Part shown: positions 43,593 to 51,342 of the stretch, piece by piece
Position numbering within the stretch: position 1 is the first letter of the stretch
How the letters are laid out: the number at the start of each line of letters is the position of its first letter
Source of the DNA: Chitinophagaceae bacterium UBA1930
GTDB lineage: Bacteria; Bacteroidota; Bacteroidia; Chitinophagales; Chitinophagaceae
Assembly: GCA_002337145.1 (NCBI GenBank)
Contig: DDFK01000001.1
Span: 1,023,501 to 1,087,500, forward strand
Reading direction: 5' to 3'
DNA: 64,000 bases
The notes under the pieces: model-generated
Told to the model about the DNA's origin: nothing
Databases searched by the model: none
What the model saw: the letters and a program-made list of their open reading frames with translations, nothing else
Translations under genes and position numbers: made by a program

Positions 43593-43600
43593 TATCTTCG
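43593..43600 (+). promoter_or_regulatory. Candidate -7 box of the acyltransferase gene
   Basis: TATCTTCG lies 26 bases before the ATG at 43627 and inside the longer open frame that starts with GTG at 43573. If it is the promoter, translation must start at 43627. Confidence 0.45.
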
Positions 43601-43626
43601 CTTCTGTTATTCAACAGCTATCAGTT

Positions 43627-44514
43627 ATGTACCACATTGTTTATGGTTTATTCTATGCACTGTCCCTATTGCCTTGGCGGTTAATGTACTTTATTGGCGA
43701 TGGTATCTATGTTTTGGTGTACTATGTTTTTGGCTATAGGAAAAAAGTGGTAATGAAGAACCTGCTGATTGCCTTCCCGGAAAAAACAGAGCAGGAAAGA
43801 ACAAGGATTGCCAAGGATTTTTACCACAATTTTATTGATACATTTATTGAAACCGTAAAGCTACTATCCATTTCATCAAAAGAGTTCGATAGGCGTTGCA
43901 TCAGGAATTTTGATGCCATCAATAACCTGAAAGCCACTGGCCAAAATGTACAGGTGCATTCGGGGCATTTCTTTAACTGGGAGTTTGCCAATATGGCCAT
44001 GGGCAAATCATCGGCTTATCCTTTTATTGGTGTGTACCAGCCGCTGGGCAACAAAGTGTTCAACAGGCTTATTGTAAAACTGCGTTCAAGGTTCGGTACC
44101 ATACTGATTCCGGTGCCGGATTTCAAAATTGCTTTCCATCAATATGCCAAGCAGCCTTATGCATTGGGTCTTATTGCCGACCAGAACCCGAGCAATCCCA
44201 ACAGTGCTTTCTGGGTTCCTTTTTTTGGCAAGCTTGCCCCTTTTGTAAAAGGGCCTGAAAAAGGTGCCGTAAGACAGAACACCGCCGTAGTAATGATGGA
44301 TTATTACAAAGTAAAAAGGGGCTATTATAAAATGGAGTGTACGCTTTTAACAACAACGCCCAAAGAATTGCCCGAAGGCGAAATAACCAAGAAGCTGATA
44401 GAATTTATTGAAACGGCCATACGCAAAAGGCCCGCCAATTATTTATGGAGCCATAGAAGATGGAAGTTTGAATTTGATCAAGAAAAGTATGGCAAGCTGG
44501 TGATTAAGCAATGA
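43627..44514 (+). CDS. Lysophospholipid/lipid A acyltransferase, LpxL (HtrB) family
   Basis: With the ATG at 43627 (MYHIVYGLFYALSLLPWRLMYF) the protein has 295 residues, an N-terminal membrane anchor and the acyltransferase core. The catalytic HX4-5E motif is HSGHFFNWE at about 113-121, followed by the acceptor-binding VYQPLGNKVFNRLI and ADQNPSNPNSAFWVPFFGK; the end RPANYLWSHRRWKF is the usual LpxL-like C-terminus. It should add a fatty acyl chain to a lipid A precursor in the inner membrane, or make another aminolipid of Bacteroidota. The next gene overlaps by four bases. Confidence 0.9.
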   Translation: MYHIVYGLFYALSLLPWRLMYFIGDGIYVLVYYVFGYRKKVVMKNLLIAFPEKTEQERTRIAKDFYHNFIDTFIETVKLLSISSKEFDRRCIRNFDAINNLKATGQNVQVHSGHFFNWEFANMAMGKSSAYPFIGVYQPLGNKVFNRLIVKLRSRFGTILIPVPDFKIAFHQYAKQPYALGLIADQNPSNPNSAFWVPFFGKLAPFVKGPEKGAVRQNTAVVMMDYYKVKRGYYKMECTLLTTTPKELPEGEITKKLIEFIETAIRKRPANYLWSHRRWKFEFDQEKYGKLVIKQ

Positions 44515-45284
44515 TAGGCCGGCAGCCAAGTACACAACAAGACTATTTTAAACATTATATGATTAGCTGCAACAACTGCAACAGTACCATTACCGAAAAC
44601 TTTTGCCCAAGCTGTGGTTTGGCAGTAAGGCCCAAAAGAATCGACAGTCATTATATATCCCACGAAATACAGCACCTGTTGCATGTTGAAAAAGGCATCT
44701 TCTTTACCATCAAGGAGCTATTGATCAGGCCCGGTAGTACCATTAGGGAATACATTACAGAAAACAGGAGCAAGCTGATTAAGCCTGTTACGTTATTGAT
44801 CCTTACTTCGATACTGTATTCAATTATCGACCATCATTACCATATTGGCGAGCATAGTGTAAAGCAAATAGACAAGGCCTATGCAAAATCGGCAGTAAGC
44901 ACCATTAGCCATTGGGTGCAAAACAATATGGGCTATGCAAATATTATCATGGGTGTGTTCATTGCCATTTGGGTAAAAATATTTTTCAGAAAGTCTGGTT
45001 ACAATATTTATGAAATTACCGTTCTACTGTGTTTCGTAATGGGGCTGGGCATGTTCCTATTTGCCATTGCGGCTTTTCTGGTAGGGCTATTGCATCAGCC
45101 CGTAATCCTGTTAGTGGCTACACTATTGGTTTTTATGTATATAAGCTGGGGCATCGGGCAGTTTTTCGGAAGCAGAAAGTTGCTCAATTATGTAAAAGCA
45201 ATCACGGCTTACCTGTTGGGCTTCTTTACGTTTAAGTATGCTGTTTGGGCCATTGGGCTTGCGTACGATTATTGCATCCGGTAA
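44511..45284 (+). CDS. DUF3667 membrane protein with N-terminal zinc ribbon
   Basis: A 257-residue protein. Residues 19-36 hold a CNNCNSTITENFCPSCG zinc-ribbon pattern (four cysteines), then an amphipathic cytoplasmic region (HEIQHLLHVEKGIFFTIKELL, RPGSTIREYI) and four to five membrane helices. This is the DUF3667 layout, unknown function. The first ATG overlaps the acyltransferase stop (ATGA); an internal ATG at 44559 (MISCNNCNS) is an alternative start. Coupling with an LpxL-like gene hints at a role in lipid or envelope assembly. Confidence 0.85.
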   Translation: MIGRQPSTQQDYFKHYMISCNNCNSTITENFCPSCGLAVRPKRIDSHYISHEIQHLLHVEKGIFFTIKELLIRPGSTIREYITENRSKLIKPVTLLILTSILYSIIDHHYHIGEHSVKQIDKAYAKSAVSTISHWVQNNMGYANIIMGVFIAIWVKIFFRKSGYNIYEITVLLCFVMGLGMFLFAIAAFLVGLLHQPVILLVATLLVFMYISWGIGQFFGSRKLLNYVKAITAYLLGFFTFKYAVWAIGLAYDYCIR

Positions 45285-45341
45285 GTCAAGCAGCATTCAA
45301 AAAATTATGTTACCAGCTATCGTGCATGTCTGTGCTTTCGT

Positions 45342-45355
45342 GGCGTCGCACCCAT
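45342..45355 (+). repeat. Dispersed element core GGCGTCGCACCCAT, copy B
   Basis: Second copy of the core, in the spacer after the DUF3667 gene. Flanks (ATCGTGCATG before, GGCAATGCATTG after) match those of copy C at 47084-47097 (ATCCATGCAA before, GGCAACGCAATATG after), so the repeat unit is at least 60 bases. Confidence 0.65.
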
Positions 45356-45397
45356 GAACGGCAATGCATTGTTTGAGCTATCCAACCTCATAGGAAA

Positions 45398-45433
45398 AAT
45401 AAAAGCCTGCATGTTTTAATGCAGGCTTTTATT
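45398..45433. terminator. Bidirectional intrinsic terminator
   Basis: AATAAAAGCCTGCAT (45398-45412) pairs perfectly with ATGCAGGCTTTTATT (45419-45433) around a six-base loop. It separates the convergent DUF3667 and MBL-rhodanese genes. Confidence 0.9.
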
Positions 45434-45449
45434 ATATAATTTTACGACA

Positions 45450-46865
45450 TCAGTTCACCACTTCGGCAGTTTTTTCAAACTCAAATTTGTCTTTCAATTC
45501 GTTGATGGCCTTCCAGCCACCTACCACATTTCGTATATTGTGTATGCCTTCCTTTTTAATCAAAGAAGCGGCAATAATGCTCCTGAAGCCGCTTTGGCAG
45601 TGAATGTATATATTGTGGTTATCATCAAAATCGGCCATGCTTCCCGGGTCTGTCAAATCGTTTAGCGGCACATTGATGGCCTGCTTCACATGCCCGTCGC
45701 CGTACTCTGCTTCCTTTCGTACATCAACAAGCACCAGGTGTTCGTCAAATGGAATGTCCATGGCCAGTTCGTCTGCTTCCACATCAATGATCAGGTCCGT
45801 TTTTTCGCCTGCTGCTTTCCATGCTTCAAACCCGCCTTGCAGGTAGCCGGCAAACCTTTCAAACCCAACCCTTGCCAAGCGGGTAATGGTTTCTTTTTCT
45901 TTGCCTGCTTCCGTAACCAGTATCATTGTTTTATCAAATGGCAATAAACTACCTGCCCATTCTGCAAACCTGCCTTCCAGGCCAATAAAGATTGAACCGG
46001 GTACAAAACCTTCTGTAAATACCGGTCCAGGCCGGGTATCCAATATAATCACATCGTCTTGCGAAGCTGCTATTTTAAACGCATCTATGCTTAATGGCTG
46101 TAATCCTTTTTGCAGAACGGAATCCAGGCTTTCGTAGCCTTCTTTATTGATTTTTGCATTTATGGGAAAGTACTGTGGCGGTGTGGCCAGTCCTTCTGTT
46201 ACTGCCTTGATGAATTCTTCTTTTGTTTGTGCCTGTAGGGCGTAGTTGGTCTGTTTCTGCTCGCCAATGGTGCTGTATGTTTCCGGCCCCATGTTTTTGC
46301 CGCAACTGCTGCCTGCCCCATGTGCGGGGTACATGGTTATGTCGTTTGCCAATGGTACAATTTTGGACTGTAGGCTGTCATATAACATACCCGCCAAATC
46401 GTCCATTGTTATTTCGTTTTCTTTCTGTGCAAGGTCGGGGCGGCCAACATCGCCTACAAACAAAGTATCGCCCGTAAAAATGGCGGTATCTTTCCCGTTT
46501 TCATCTTTCAATAAAAAGCAGCTGCTTTCCAGCGTATGGCCGGGTGTATGCAGTACTTCAACGGTTATATTGCCTATGCTGAACTTTTCGCCATCTTTTG
46601 CTACATGCACCGGAAATTTTGTTACGGTACCCGGGCCATACACAATGGTTGCACCCGTGGCAGCAGCAAGGTCCAGGTGGCCGCTCACAAAATCGGCATG
46701 AAAATGCGTTTCGAAAATGTATTTTATTTTGGCGTTGCGTTGCTGGGCCACTTGTAGGTATTCTTCAATATCACGGATGGGGTCCACCACTGCAGCTTCG
46801 CCATTGCTTTCAATATAATAGGCGGCTTCGCTAATGCAGCCGGTATATAGTTGCTGTATAAACAT
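45450..46865 (-). CDS. MBL-fold hydrolase with two rhodanese domains (persulfide dioxygenase-like)
   Basis: A 471-residue fusion. The metallo-beta-lactamase domain (1-250) has THFHADFVSGH (H54, H56, D58, H63) and TPGHTLES, with FTGDTLFVGDVGRPDL, as in ETHE1/Blh-type persulfide dioxygenases. A first rhodanese domain (about 265-355, ILDTRPGPVF) has lost its catalytic cysteine (VTEAGKE in its place). A second (about 370-455) keeps it: HCQSGFRS with Cys423. It likely oxidises glutathione or protein persulfide and transfers sulfane sulfur, in sulfide detoxification. Single-gene unit. Confidence 0.92.
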   Translation of the reverse strand: MFIQQLYTGCISEAAYYIESNGEAAVVDPIRDIEEYLQVAQQRNAKIKYIFETHFHADFVSGHLDLAAATGATIVYGPGTVTKFPVHVAKDGEKFSIGNITVEVLHTPGHTLESSCFLLKDENGKDTAIFTGDTLFVGDVGRPDLAQKENEITMDDLAGMLYDSLQSKIVPLANDITMYPAHGAGSSCGKNMGPETYSTIGEQKQTNYALQAQTKEEFIKAVTEGLATPPQYFPINAKINKEGYESLDSVLQKGLQPLSIDAFKIAASQDDVIILDTRPGPVFTEGFVPGSIFIGLEGRFAEWAGSLLPFDKTMILVTEAGKEKETITRLARVGFERFAGYLQGGFEAWKAAGEKTDLIIDVEADELAMDIPFDEHLVLVDVRKEAEYGDGHVKQAINVPLNDLTDPGSMADFDDNHNIYIHCQSGFRSIIAASLIKKEGIHNIRNVVGGWKAINELKDKFEFEKTAEVVN

Positions 46866-46932
46866 AACAGTGAAATTTGACGCAAAGATAAAGACAAGCG
46901 GCGGGTTGGCAGTTGGGCGGTTTTCGATAAAA

Positions 46933-46963
46933 GAAAAAAGCCCTGCGTAGAAACGCAGTGGCT
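46933..46963 (-). terminator. Terminator of the beta-barrel gene at 47145-49955
   Basis: On the minus strand AGCCACTGCGT and ACGCAGGGCT form a stem of ten pairs with one bulge around TTCT, followed by six T. It lies about 180 bases after the stop at 47145; a GGCGTCGCACCCAT element lies in between. Confidence 0.7.
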
Positions 46964-47040
46964 ATGCACCTGAGAAACATGAGAAAATAAATACCTATAC
47001 AAGATACGTTTAATTTTGGCATTGATGCTTTGTACCATTA

Positions 47041-47115
47041 ATTAAGATGCCCGCTGCCCCCGCCGGGCCATATTGCGTTGCCGATGGGTGCGACGCCGAT
47101 ACAGCCCGGATTTGC
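47041..47115 (-). repeat. Dispersed element core GGCGTCGCACCCAT, copy C, with GC-rich flank
   Basis: Core at 47084-47097 on the minus strand, in the 3' untranslated region of the beta-barrel gene. Downstream on that strand the sequence is GC-rich with a CCCGGCGGGGGCAGCGGGC segment that can pair with itself. It matches copy B over a longer stretch on both sides of the core. Confidence 0.65.
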
Positions 47116-47144
47116 ATGGATGCCAGTTACAAAAGCATCTATCC

Positions 47145-49955
47145 TTAAAAAAAGAACAATCTTTCCCTACCGCCCACTTTTTTCTTTACACCTGCCGCCC
47201 GTATGTTGTATGTAAAGGTGGCCAGGAAGTACCTGGAGAGTATATTGGTGGTTGTAGCGGTGTAGGTGTTCCTGTTTACATAGGCATACACCTGGTTGTT
47301 GCGGTTGAGAATGTCGTTTACGCCCAGCTTCAATACGCCCACTTCGTCGGGCAGCATGGTGATGTTTATGGCAGCACTCCATTTAAGCGATTCTTTGGGT
47401 AGCCCTGCGGGCAGGTTGCCGTTGTAATCGTAGGCAAGCTGGGTTTCGAATATCAAGTGTTTTACGGCACGTATTATCAGTTCGCTTTCGGAGAAGCAGG
47501 TATTGATTTTTAGTTTGTTGAAATTGGGGTTTGTGTAGTCGGTAAAGCCGTAGCGGGTGGAGAAGCTGCTGTTGAACTCCACCTTGTCGTTCCAGTTTAA
47601 ACTGGTGCCTACCCAGTTGTTGAGGCTGATGGTGCTTTGCCAACTGGTTTCGCCATTGTACAAAAGCTTGTTGCGGTTGTAGTTGTAGCTGGCACCCGTG
47701 TTCCATGAAAAAATAAATTTCTGGTTGGTTTTGTATTGTTTGTACACATTGAAGTTGAGGTAAAAATTGCTGCTACCGTTGGCATTAACAGGCATGTTTG
47801 TTTGCACGCCATTTTCGTTGATGCTGATGCTTTGCACCACATCGTTGTTTGTTAACCCGCCGTTGGCATATACGCTTGCCGTAAAGTTTTTCTTTGGGTT
47901 GTTGGTGAAGTAGTTGATGGAGAAGTTGTGCCGCTCAGCCGGAAGCAGGTTCGGGTTTCCTTTTGAAATAAAATAGGGATTTGTATTGTCTGTTACAGGA
48001 ATAAGGTTTGTATAAGGCGTTAGCGTAACGTTTTTGTCGTAACTAACGTTGAGTGTTTTATAAGTTATGTATAACGATGGCAAGAGGTTGGTTTGCTTTT
48101 GTATAATGGGGGCAGACAGGGAAGCCAGGTTGTTGTTTACTGATTGGATAAGTAGTCTTGCCGTAGGCGTAATAACCAGGCTTTTCCATTTGAATTCGAC
48201 ACCTTGCGAAAATGTTTCCCGGTTGTATTCCCTATTGAATTTGCTGCTTAGGTTGTTGTTGGCTATATCGTATTCCTGATTGGTGTTTTTGTTGAACGTG
48301 TTGATGCTGTTGGTTAGTTTGCCATATTCGTACCTGGCACCGGAACGCAATGTAACTACTTTGCTTAAGGGTTCGCTGTAGGCGATGGCCAAGTTTGCAT
48401 CGGTGCGGGGAATACGTTCCTTACGCAATTGGTTCAACGTACTGTCGTATATGGCCGGGTATAGGTACCTGGTTTGCGATTCGGTGGTAAGCTCGTTGAA
48501 CCTATTGTTTACATCTAGGTTGTGGCTGATGGAGAACCTTCGCCCGGCTTTTGTTTTGGACAGGTGCGTAAGGGAGAAGCTGTGCCTGTAGTAGTAGGTG
48601 GTGCCGAGGTTGTTCTGGTTGATATTGCCGTAGCTTAACTGCCCCAGTTTGTTGTTGTTGCTAAGTATGCTGCTTAGCCTGTCTTCATCGGAAAGACCGA
48701 TACTGTAGTTTGCATTTGCCGTGATATTGGTAAGCGAATCGGGTTTGAACCTGCCGCCTAAACCAATATTGTGTGCATTGGTTATCACATCGCCCGTTAG
48801 TTGGGTGTTGTTGTTTATAATGGTGTCGGCACTGTACTGGTTCACATCGGTACCGTTGTGCCTATCCACATTGATCCTACCATAAAAGTATTGTGCAAAC
48901 AATGACTGTTTTAGGTTAGGTGCATGGTTCAGGTTGATGCCGACGCCTTTACTGGTTGATACGCCGCCATAGTTTTGCGAGCCACCGAAGTTTATGCCGT
49001 TTATGGATATACCGCTGCCGCCGTTGTTGTTCCATGTACTGGTACTGTTGCTGTTGAGGTTGCTCCTGGTACGGTCCAGGCCACCCGACTGCATCAGTTC
49101 GCTAAAACTGAATCCGGGTTTGTTTAAATTGTTTGCATAGCCCAGCACGCTTACCTGGAATGTATCCCTGTAGATATTTGCAATGCCGCCGGTTTCAAAT
49201 AACTGGCCGGTGCCGCCACCGGCATATAGCTTGCCGAACCAACCTTTCTTCACTCCTTTCTTCAATTTAATATTAATCACTTTACCTACATTGTTCAGGT
49301 TATCGTCGCCATTGCGTAGCAGTTCTTCTTTATCATCTACCACCTGTACTTTATCAATAACATTGGCAGGCAGGTTTCTTGTTGCCATTTTGGGATCATC
49401 GCCAAAAAATGTTTTGCCATCTACCAATATCCTGTTTACGGGTTTACCTGCAACGGTTATGTTACCATCCTTATCAACCTGTACACCGGGCAGTTTCTTT
49501 AGCAAGTCTTCTACCAGTGCATTGGGCAATGTTTTAAATGCTGTTGCATTGAACTCGATGGTGTCTTTCTTGATCATTACGGGTGGACGTTCGGCGTACA
49601 CAATTACATCATCCAACTGTTTGGATGTTGCCGTGAGCATGACACTGTCGAACCTGATGCTAACATTGGCTGCGGTAAGTATGAAATCCTTCCTGTATGC
49701 TTCGTAGCCGGAGTAGGTAACCATAAAACGTAGCGGTATATCCAACGGAAGGTTGGGTATCTTGAACTCGCCTTCGGGGCTACTTAAACGGTAGGTGATA
49801 ATGGCTGTATCTTTTGCTTTAAACACGGTAACGGTTGCCAACGACATGGGTTTCTTGCCGGAAGTATCGGTAATCTTTCCGCCAATATTTCCTGTTTGGG
49901 CAACCAGGCCCAGCGATATCAGCAGCAAGGAAAGTAAAAAAGATATTTGTTTCAT
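47145..49955 (-). CDS. Outer-membrane beta-barrel protein (OMP_b-brl_3 family) with regulatory domain
   Basis: From the ATG at 49955 (MKQISFLLSLLLISLGLVAQ, signal peptide) it is 936 residues. A CarboxypepD_reg-like domain (about 24-110), then a plug-like segment almost identical in key places to the homologue at 13843-16668: VEDLLKKLPGVQVDKDGNI and RILVDGKTFFGDDPKMAT. A long barrel rich in Asn/Tyr follows, ending FLATFTYNIRAAG. A few basic residues replace the glycine-rich tail of the homologue. Ligand unknown. A perfect 29-base dyad lies 82 bases upstream. Confidence 0.88.
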   Translation of the reverse strand: MKQISFLLSLLLISLGLVAQTGNIGGKITDTSGKKPMSLATVTVFKAKDTAIITYRLSSPEGEFKIPNLPLDIPLRFMVTYSGYEAYRKDFILTAANVSIRFDSVMLTATSKQLDDVIVYAERPPVMIKKDTIEFNATAFKTLPNALVEDLLKKLPGVQVDKDGNITVAGKPVNRILVDGKTFFGDDPKMATRNLPANVIDKVQVVDDKEELLRNGDDNLNNVGKVINIKLKKGVKKGWFGKLYAGGGTGQLFETGGIANIYRDTFQVSVLGYANNLNKPGFSFSELMQSGGLDRTRSNLNSNSTSTWNNNGGSGISINGINFGGSQNYGGVSTSKGVGINLNHAPNLKQSLFAQYFYGRINVDRHNGTDVNQYSADTIINNNTQLTGDVITNAHNIGLGGRFKPDSLTNITANANYSIGLSDEDRLSSILSNNNKLGQLSYGNINQNNLGTTYYYRHSFSLTHLSKTKAGRRFSISHNLDVNNRFNELTTESQTRYLYPAIYDSTLNQLRKERIPRTDANLAIAYSEPLSKVVTLRSGARYEYGKLTNSINTFNKNTNQEYDIANNNLSSKFNREYNRETFSQGVEFKWKSLVITPTARLLIQSVNNNLASLSAPIIQKQTNLLPSLYITYKTLNVSYDKNVTLTPYTNLIPVTDNTNPYFISKGNPNLLPAERHNFSINYFTNNPKKNFTASVYANGGLTNNDVVQSISINENGVQTNMPVNANGSSNFYLNFNVYKQYKTNQKFIFSWNTGASYNYNRNKLLYNGETSWQSTISLNNWVGTSLNWNDKVEFNSSFSTRYGFTDYTNPNFNKLKINTCFSESELIIRAVKHLIFETQLAYDYNGNLPAGLPKESLKWSAAINITMLPDEVGVLKLGVNDILNRNNQVYAYVNRNTYTATTTNILSRYFLATFTYNIRAAGVKKKVGGRERLFFF

Positions 49956-50036
49956 AAACGGGATGAAGGTTTTAGGCAATAGCATTACAGGCCTGTGTTT
50001 ACAAGCAAAAAATGGTATGGCTAAAGATTTGGGGAA

Positions 50037-50065
50037 TAGTGCAGCAATAAATTATTGCTGCACTA
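50037..50065. promoter_or_regulatory. Perfect 29-base dyad upstream of the beta-barrel gene
   Basis: TAGTGCAGCAATAA (50037-50050) and TTATTGCTGCACTA (50052-50065) are exact reverse complements around one A. No T-run follows on either strand, so it is less like a terminator and more like a protein-binding site or mRNA hairpin. It lies between the PDZ gene and the beta-barrel gene, both on the minus strand. Confidence 0.6.
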
Positions 50066-50172
50066 ATGGATCTATTTTAATGGATGCTTATTGGATATAG
50101 GTTTGGCTAGCACTTGAATATAAGTGAAGCTTTTATTTTACTCGGATAAAAATTGCCCGAATGGTTTAACCG

Positions 50173-50199
50173 CTGTCGGGGCTGTATAGCCACCGACAG
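50173..50199. repeat. Structured hairpin element, copy Y
   Basis: CTGTCGG (50173-50179) pairs with CCGACAG (50193-50199), enclosing GGCT/AGCC with loop GTAT and a bulged A at 50192. It has the same plan as copy X at 29505-29530 with compensated base changes, and the same AACCGC and GGGTT flanks. It lies 27 bases past the stop of the PDZ gene. Confidence 0.7.
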
Positions 50200-50225
50200 G
50201 GTTTACAAAACTTGTGTTTGAATAT

Positions 50226-51179
50226 TTATAGACTTGAAGTCTTTAAATGTTTGGGGTATTTGATTTCCGCTGTTTGCGATTTGCCGTCCCTTTTGTATTT
50301 AACCTTGAATGAATCGCCTTCTTTTTTGTCTTTCAGCTTTGTTTTTAATTCGTCAACATCTTTTATGGATGCACCGTCAATTTCCGTAATTACATCGTCT
50401 TTCTTTAAGCCTGCTTTTGCTGCGGGTGTATCGTCATCAACATCCAGCACCTTAACACCATCGCCTTCTTCCACATCCTGTATCTGCATGCCCAACCGTG
50501 GCTTGCGTGTGTATGAATAACTTTGGCCATAGCCATCGGCATAGTTCTCGAAGCGGAAATTATCGCCACTCCAGATAGTGTTTTTCGATTTGGTTAATGT
50601 TACGTTAGCGGTAAGTTCTTTCCCATCGTGTAAGTAGGTAACTGTAACCTTATCATCGGGATTGTATTTACCAACGACTTTGTACAAATCGTCGGATGTT
50701 TCAATTTTGGTTTCGCCAATCTTTGTAATGATGTCGTCTTTTACAATGCCTGCTTTTTCTGCTGCACCATCTTTGGTAATGCAGGTAACTTTTACGCCCT
50801 TATCTGCCTTTTCGCTGCAAACACCCAGTACCGCTTTATTGCCATTGAAAGCAAAGCCAGTAACAACATTATCGGTGGTACCAAAACCCCTAATCTTAGC
50901 CAATGAAGTAGTGGCATTAAAAGTTCTTGCTTTGGATCGTACAATTTCTATATTCTCATCTTTGAATTCCTCAATCGGCTTTCCGTTGATGGTTACTTTT
51001 TCATCGTCCACCACAATGGTCAGTTTTTCTTTGCTGTCGCCTTTGCGGTGCACGATAATGCTTTCGTCTTTCTTTACTTTCTTTTTGGTGTTGCCGCTTT
51101 CGGTTTCTGTTGTTTGAGCAAAAGCGGTACCGGTAACTATCATTGCAAGTAAGGTTGCGGCCAGTAATTTTGATTTCAT
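50226..51179 (-). CDS. Periplasmic protein with two PDZ domains
   Basis: A 317-residue exported protein (signal peptide ending TAFAQ). The N-terminal part has a Lys/Glu-rich segment and a beta strand pair (LTIVVDDEKVTINGKPIEEF). PDZ domain 1 is at about 116-200 (VLGVCSEKADKGVKVTCI, AAEKAGIVKDDIITKIGETKI), PDZ domain 2 at about 228-310 (RLGMQIQDVEEG, AAKAGLKKDDVITEIDG). There is no protease domain, so it is a binding or scaffold protein, perhaps for unfolded envelope proteins. Its promoter carries a perfect TATATTTG box next to a palindrome, suggesting regulated expression. Confidence 0.88.
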   Translation of the reverse strand: MKSKLLAATLLAMIVTGTAFAQTTETESGNTKKKVKKDESIIVHRKGDSKEKLTIVVDDEKVTINGKPIEEFKDENIEIVRSKARTFNATTSLAKIRGFGTTDNVVTGFAFNGNKAVLGVCSEKADKGVKVTCITKDGAAEKAGIVKDDIITKIGETKIETSDDLYKVVGKYNPDDKVTVTYLHDGKELTANVTLTKSKNTIWSGDNFRFENYADGYGQSYSYTRKPRLGMQIQDVEEGDGVKVLDVDDDTPAAKAGLKKDDVITEIDGASIKDVDELKTKLKDKKEGDSFKVKYKRDGKSQTAEIKYPKHLKTSSL

Positions 51180-51218
51180 GTTTGTAAGTTTTATTTATCT
51201 ACTAATTTTTTCGTAGAT

Positions 51219-51264
51219 CAAATATAGGGAGGAAATCCGAATTACGAAACATTTCGGAAATGTT
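51219..51264 (-). promoter_or_regulatory. Promoter and palindromic operator candidate of the PDZ gene
   Basis: On the minus strand TATATTTG (51219-51226) and a TTTC at 51246-51249 are 19 bases apart. Just upstream, and touching the -33 box, is a 17-base palindrome with arms AACATTTC and GAAATGTT around one base (51248-51264). In the leader, ATCTAC and GTAGAT form a six-base inverted repeat. Confidence 0.55.
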
Positions 51265-51291
51265 AAAGTATTTTGTTTTCCTGTAAACAAA

Positions 51292-51318
51292 AAAGCTACC
51301 GGATGCTCCGATAGCTTT
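51292..51318 (-). terminator. Terminator of scpA
   Basis: On the minus strand AAAGCTATCGG and CCGGTAGCTTT pair over 11 positions (one G-T) around a five-base loop and run into TTTTG. It follows the scpA stop by about 25 bases. Confidence 0.85.
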
Positions 51319-51342
51319 GTATGATTGTTTAAACCAGTTGCT

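Noticed and set aside
43573..43626. GTG start of the acyltransferase at 43573
   Set aside because: A -7-like box lies inside this extension and the family begins at the membrane helix following the ATG at 43627.
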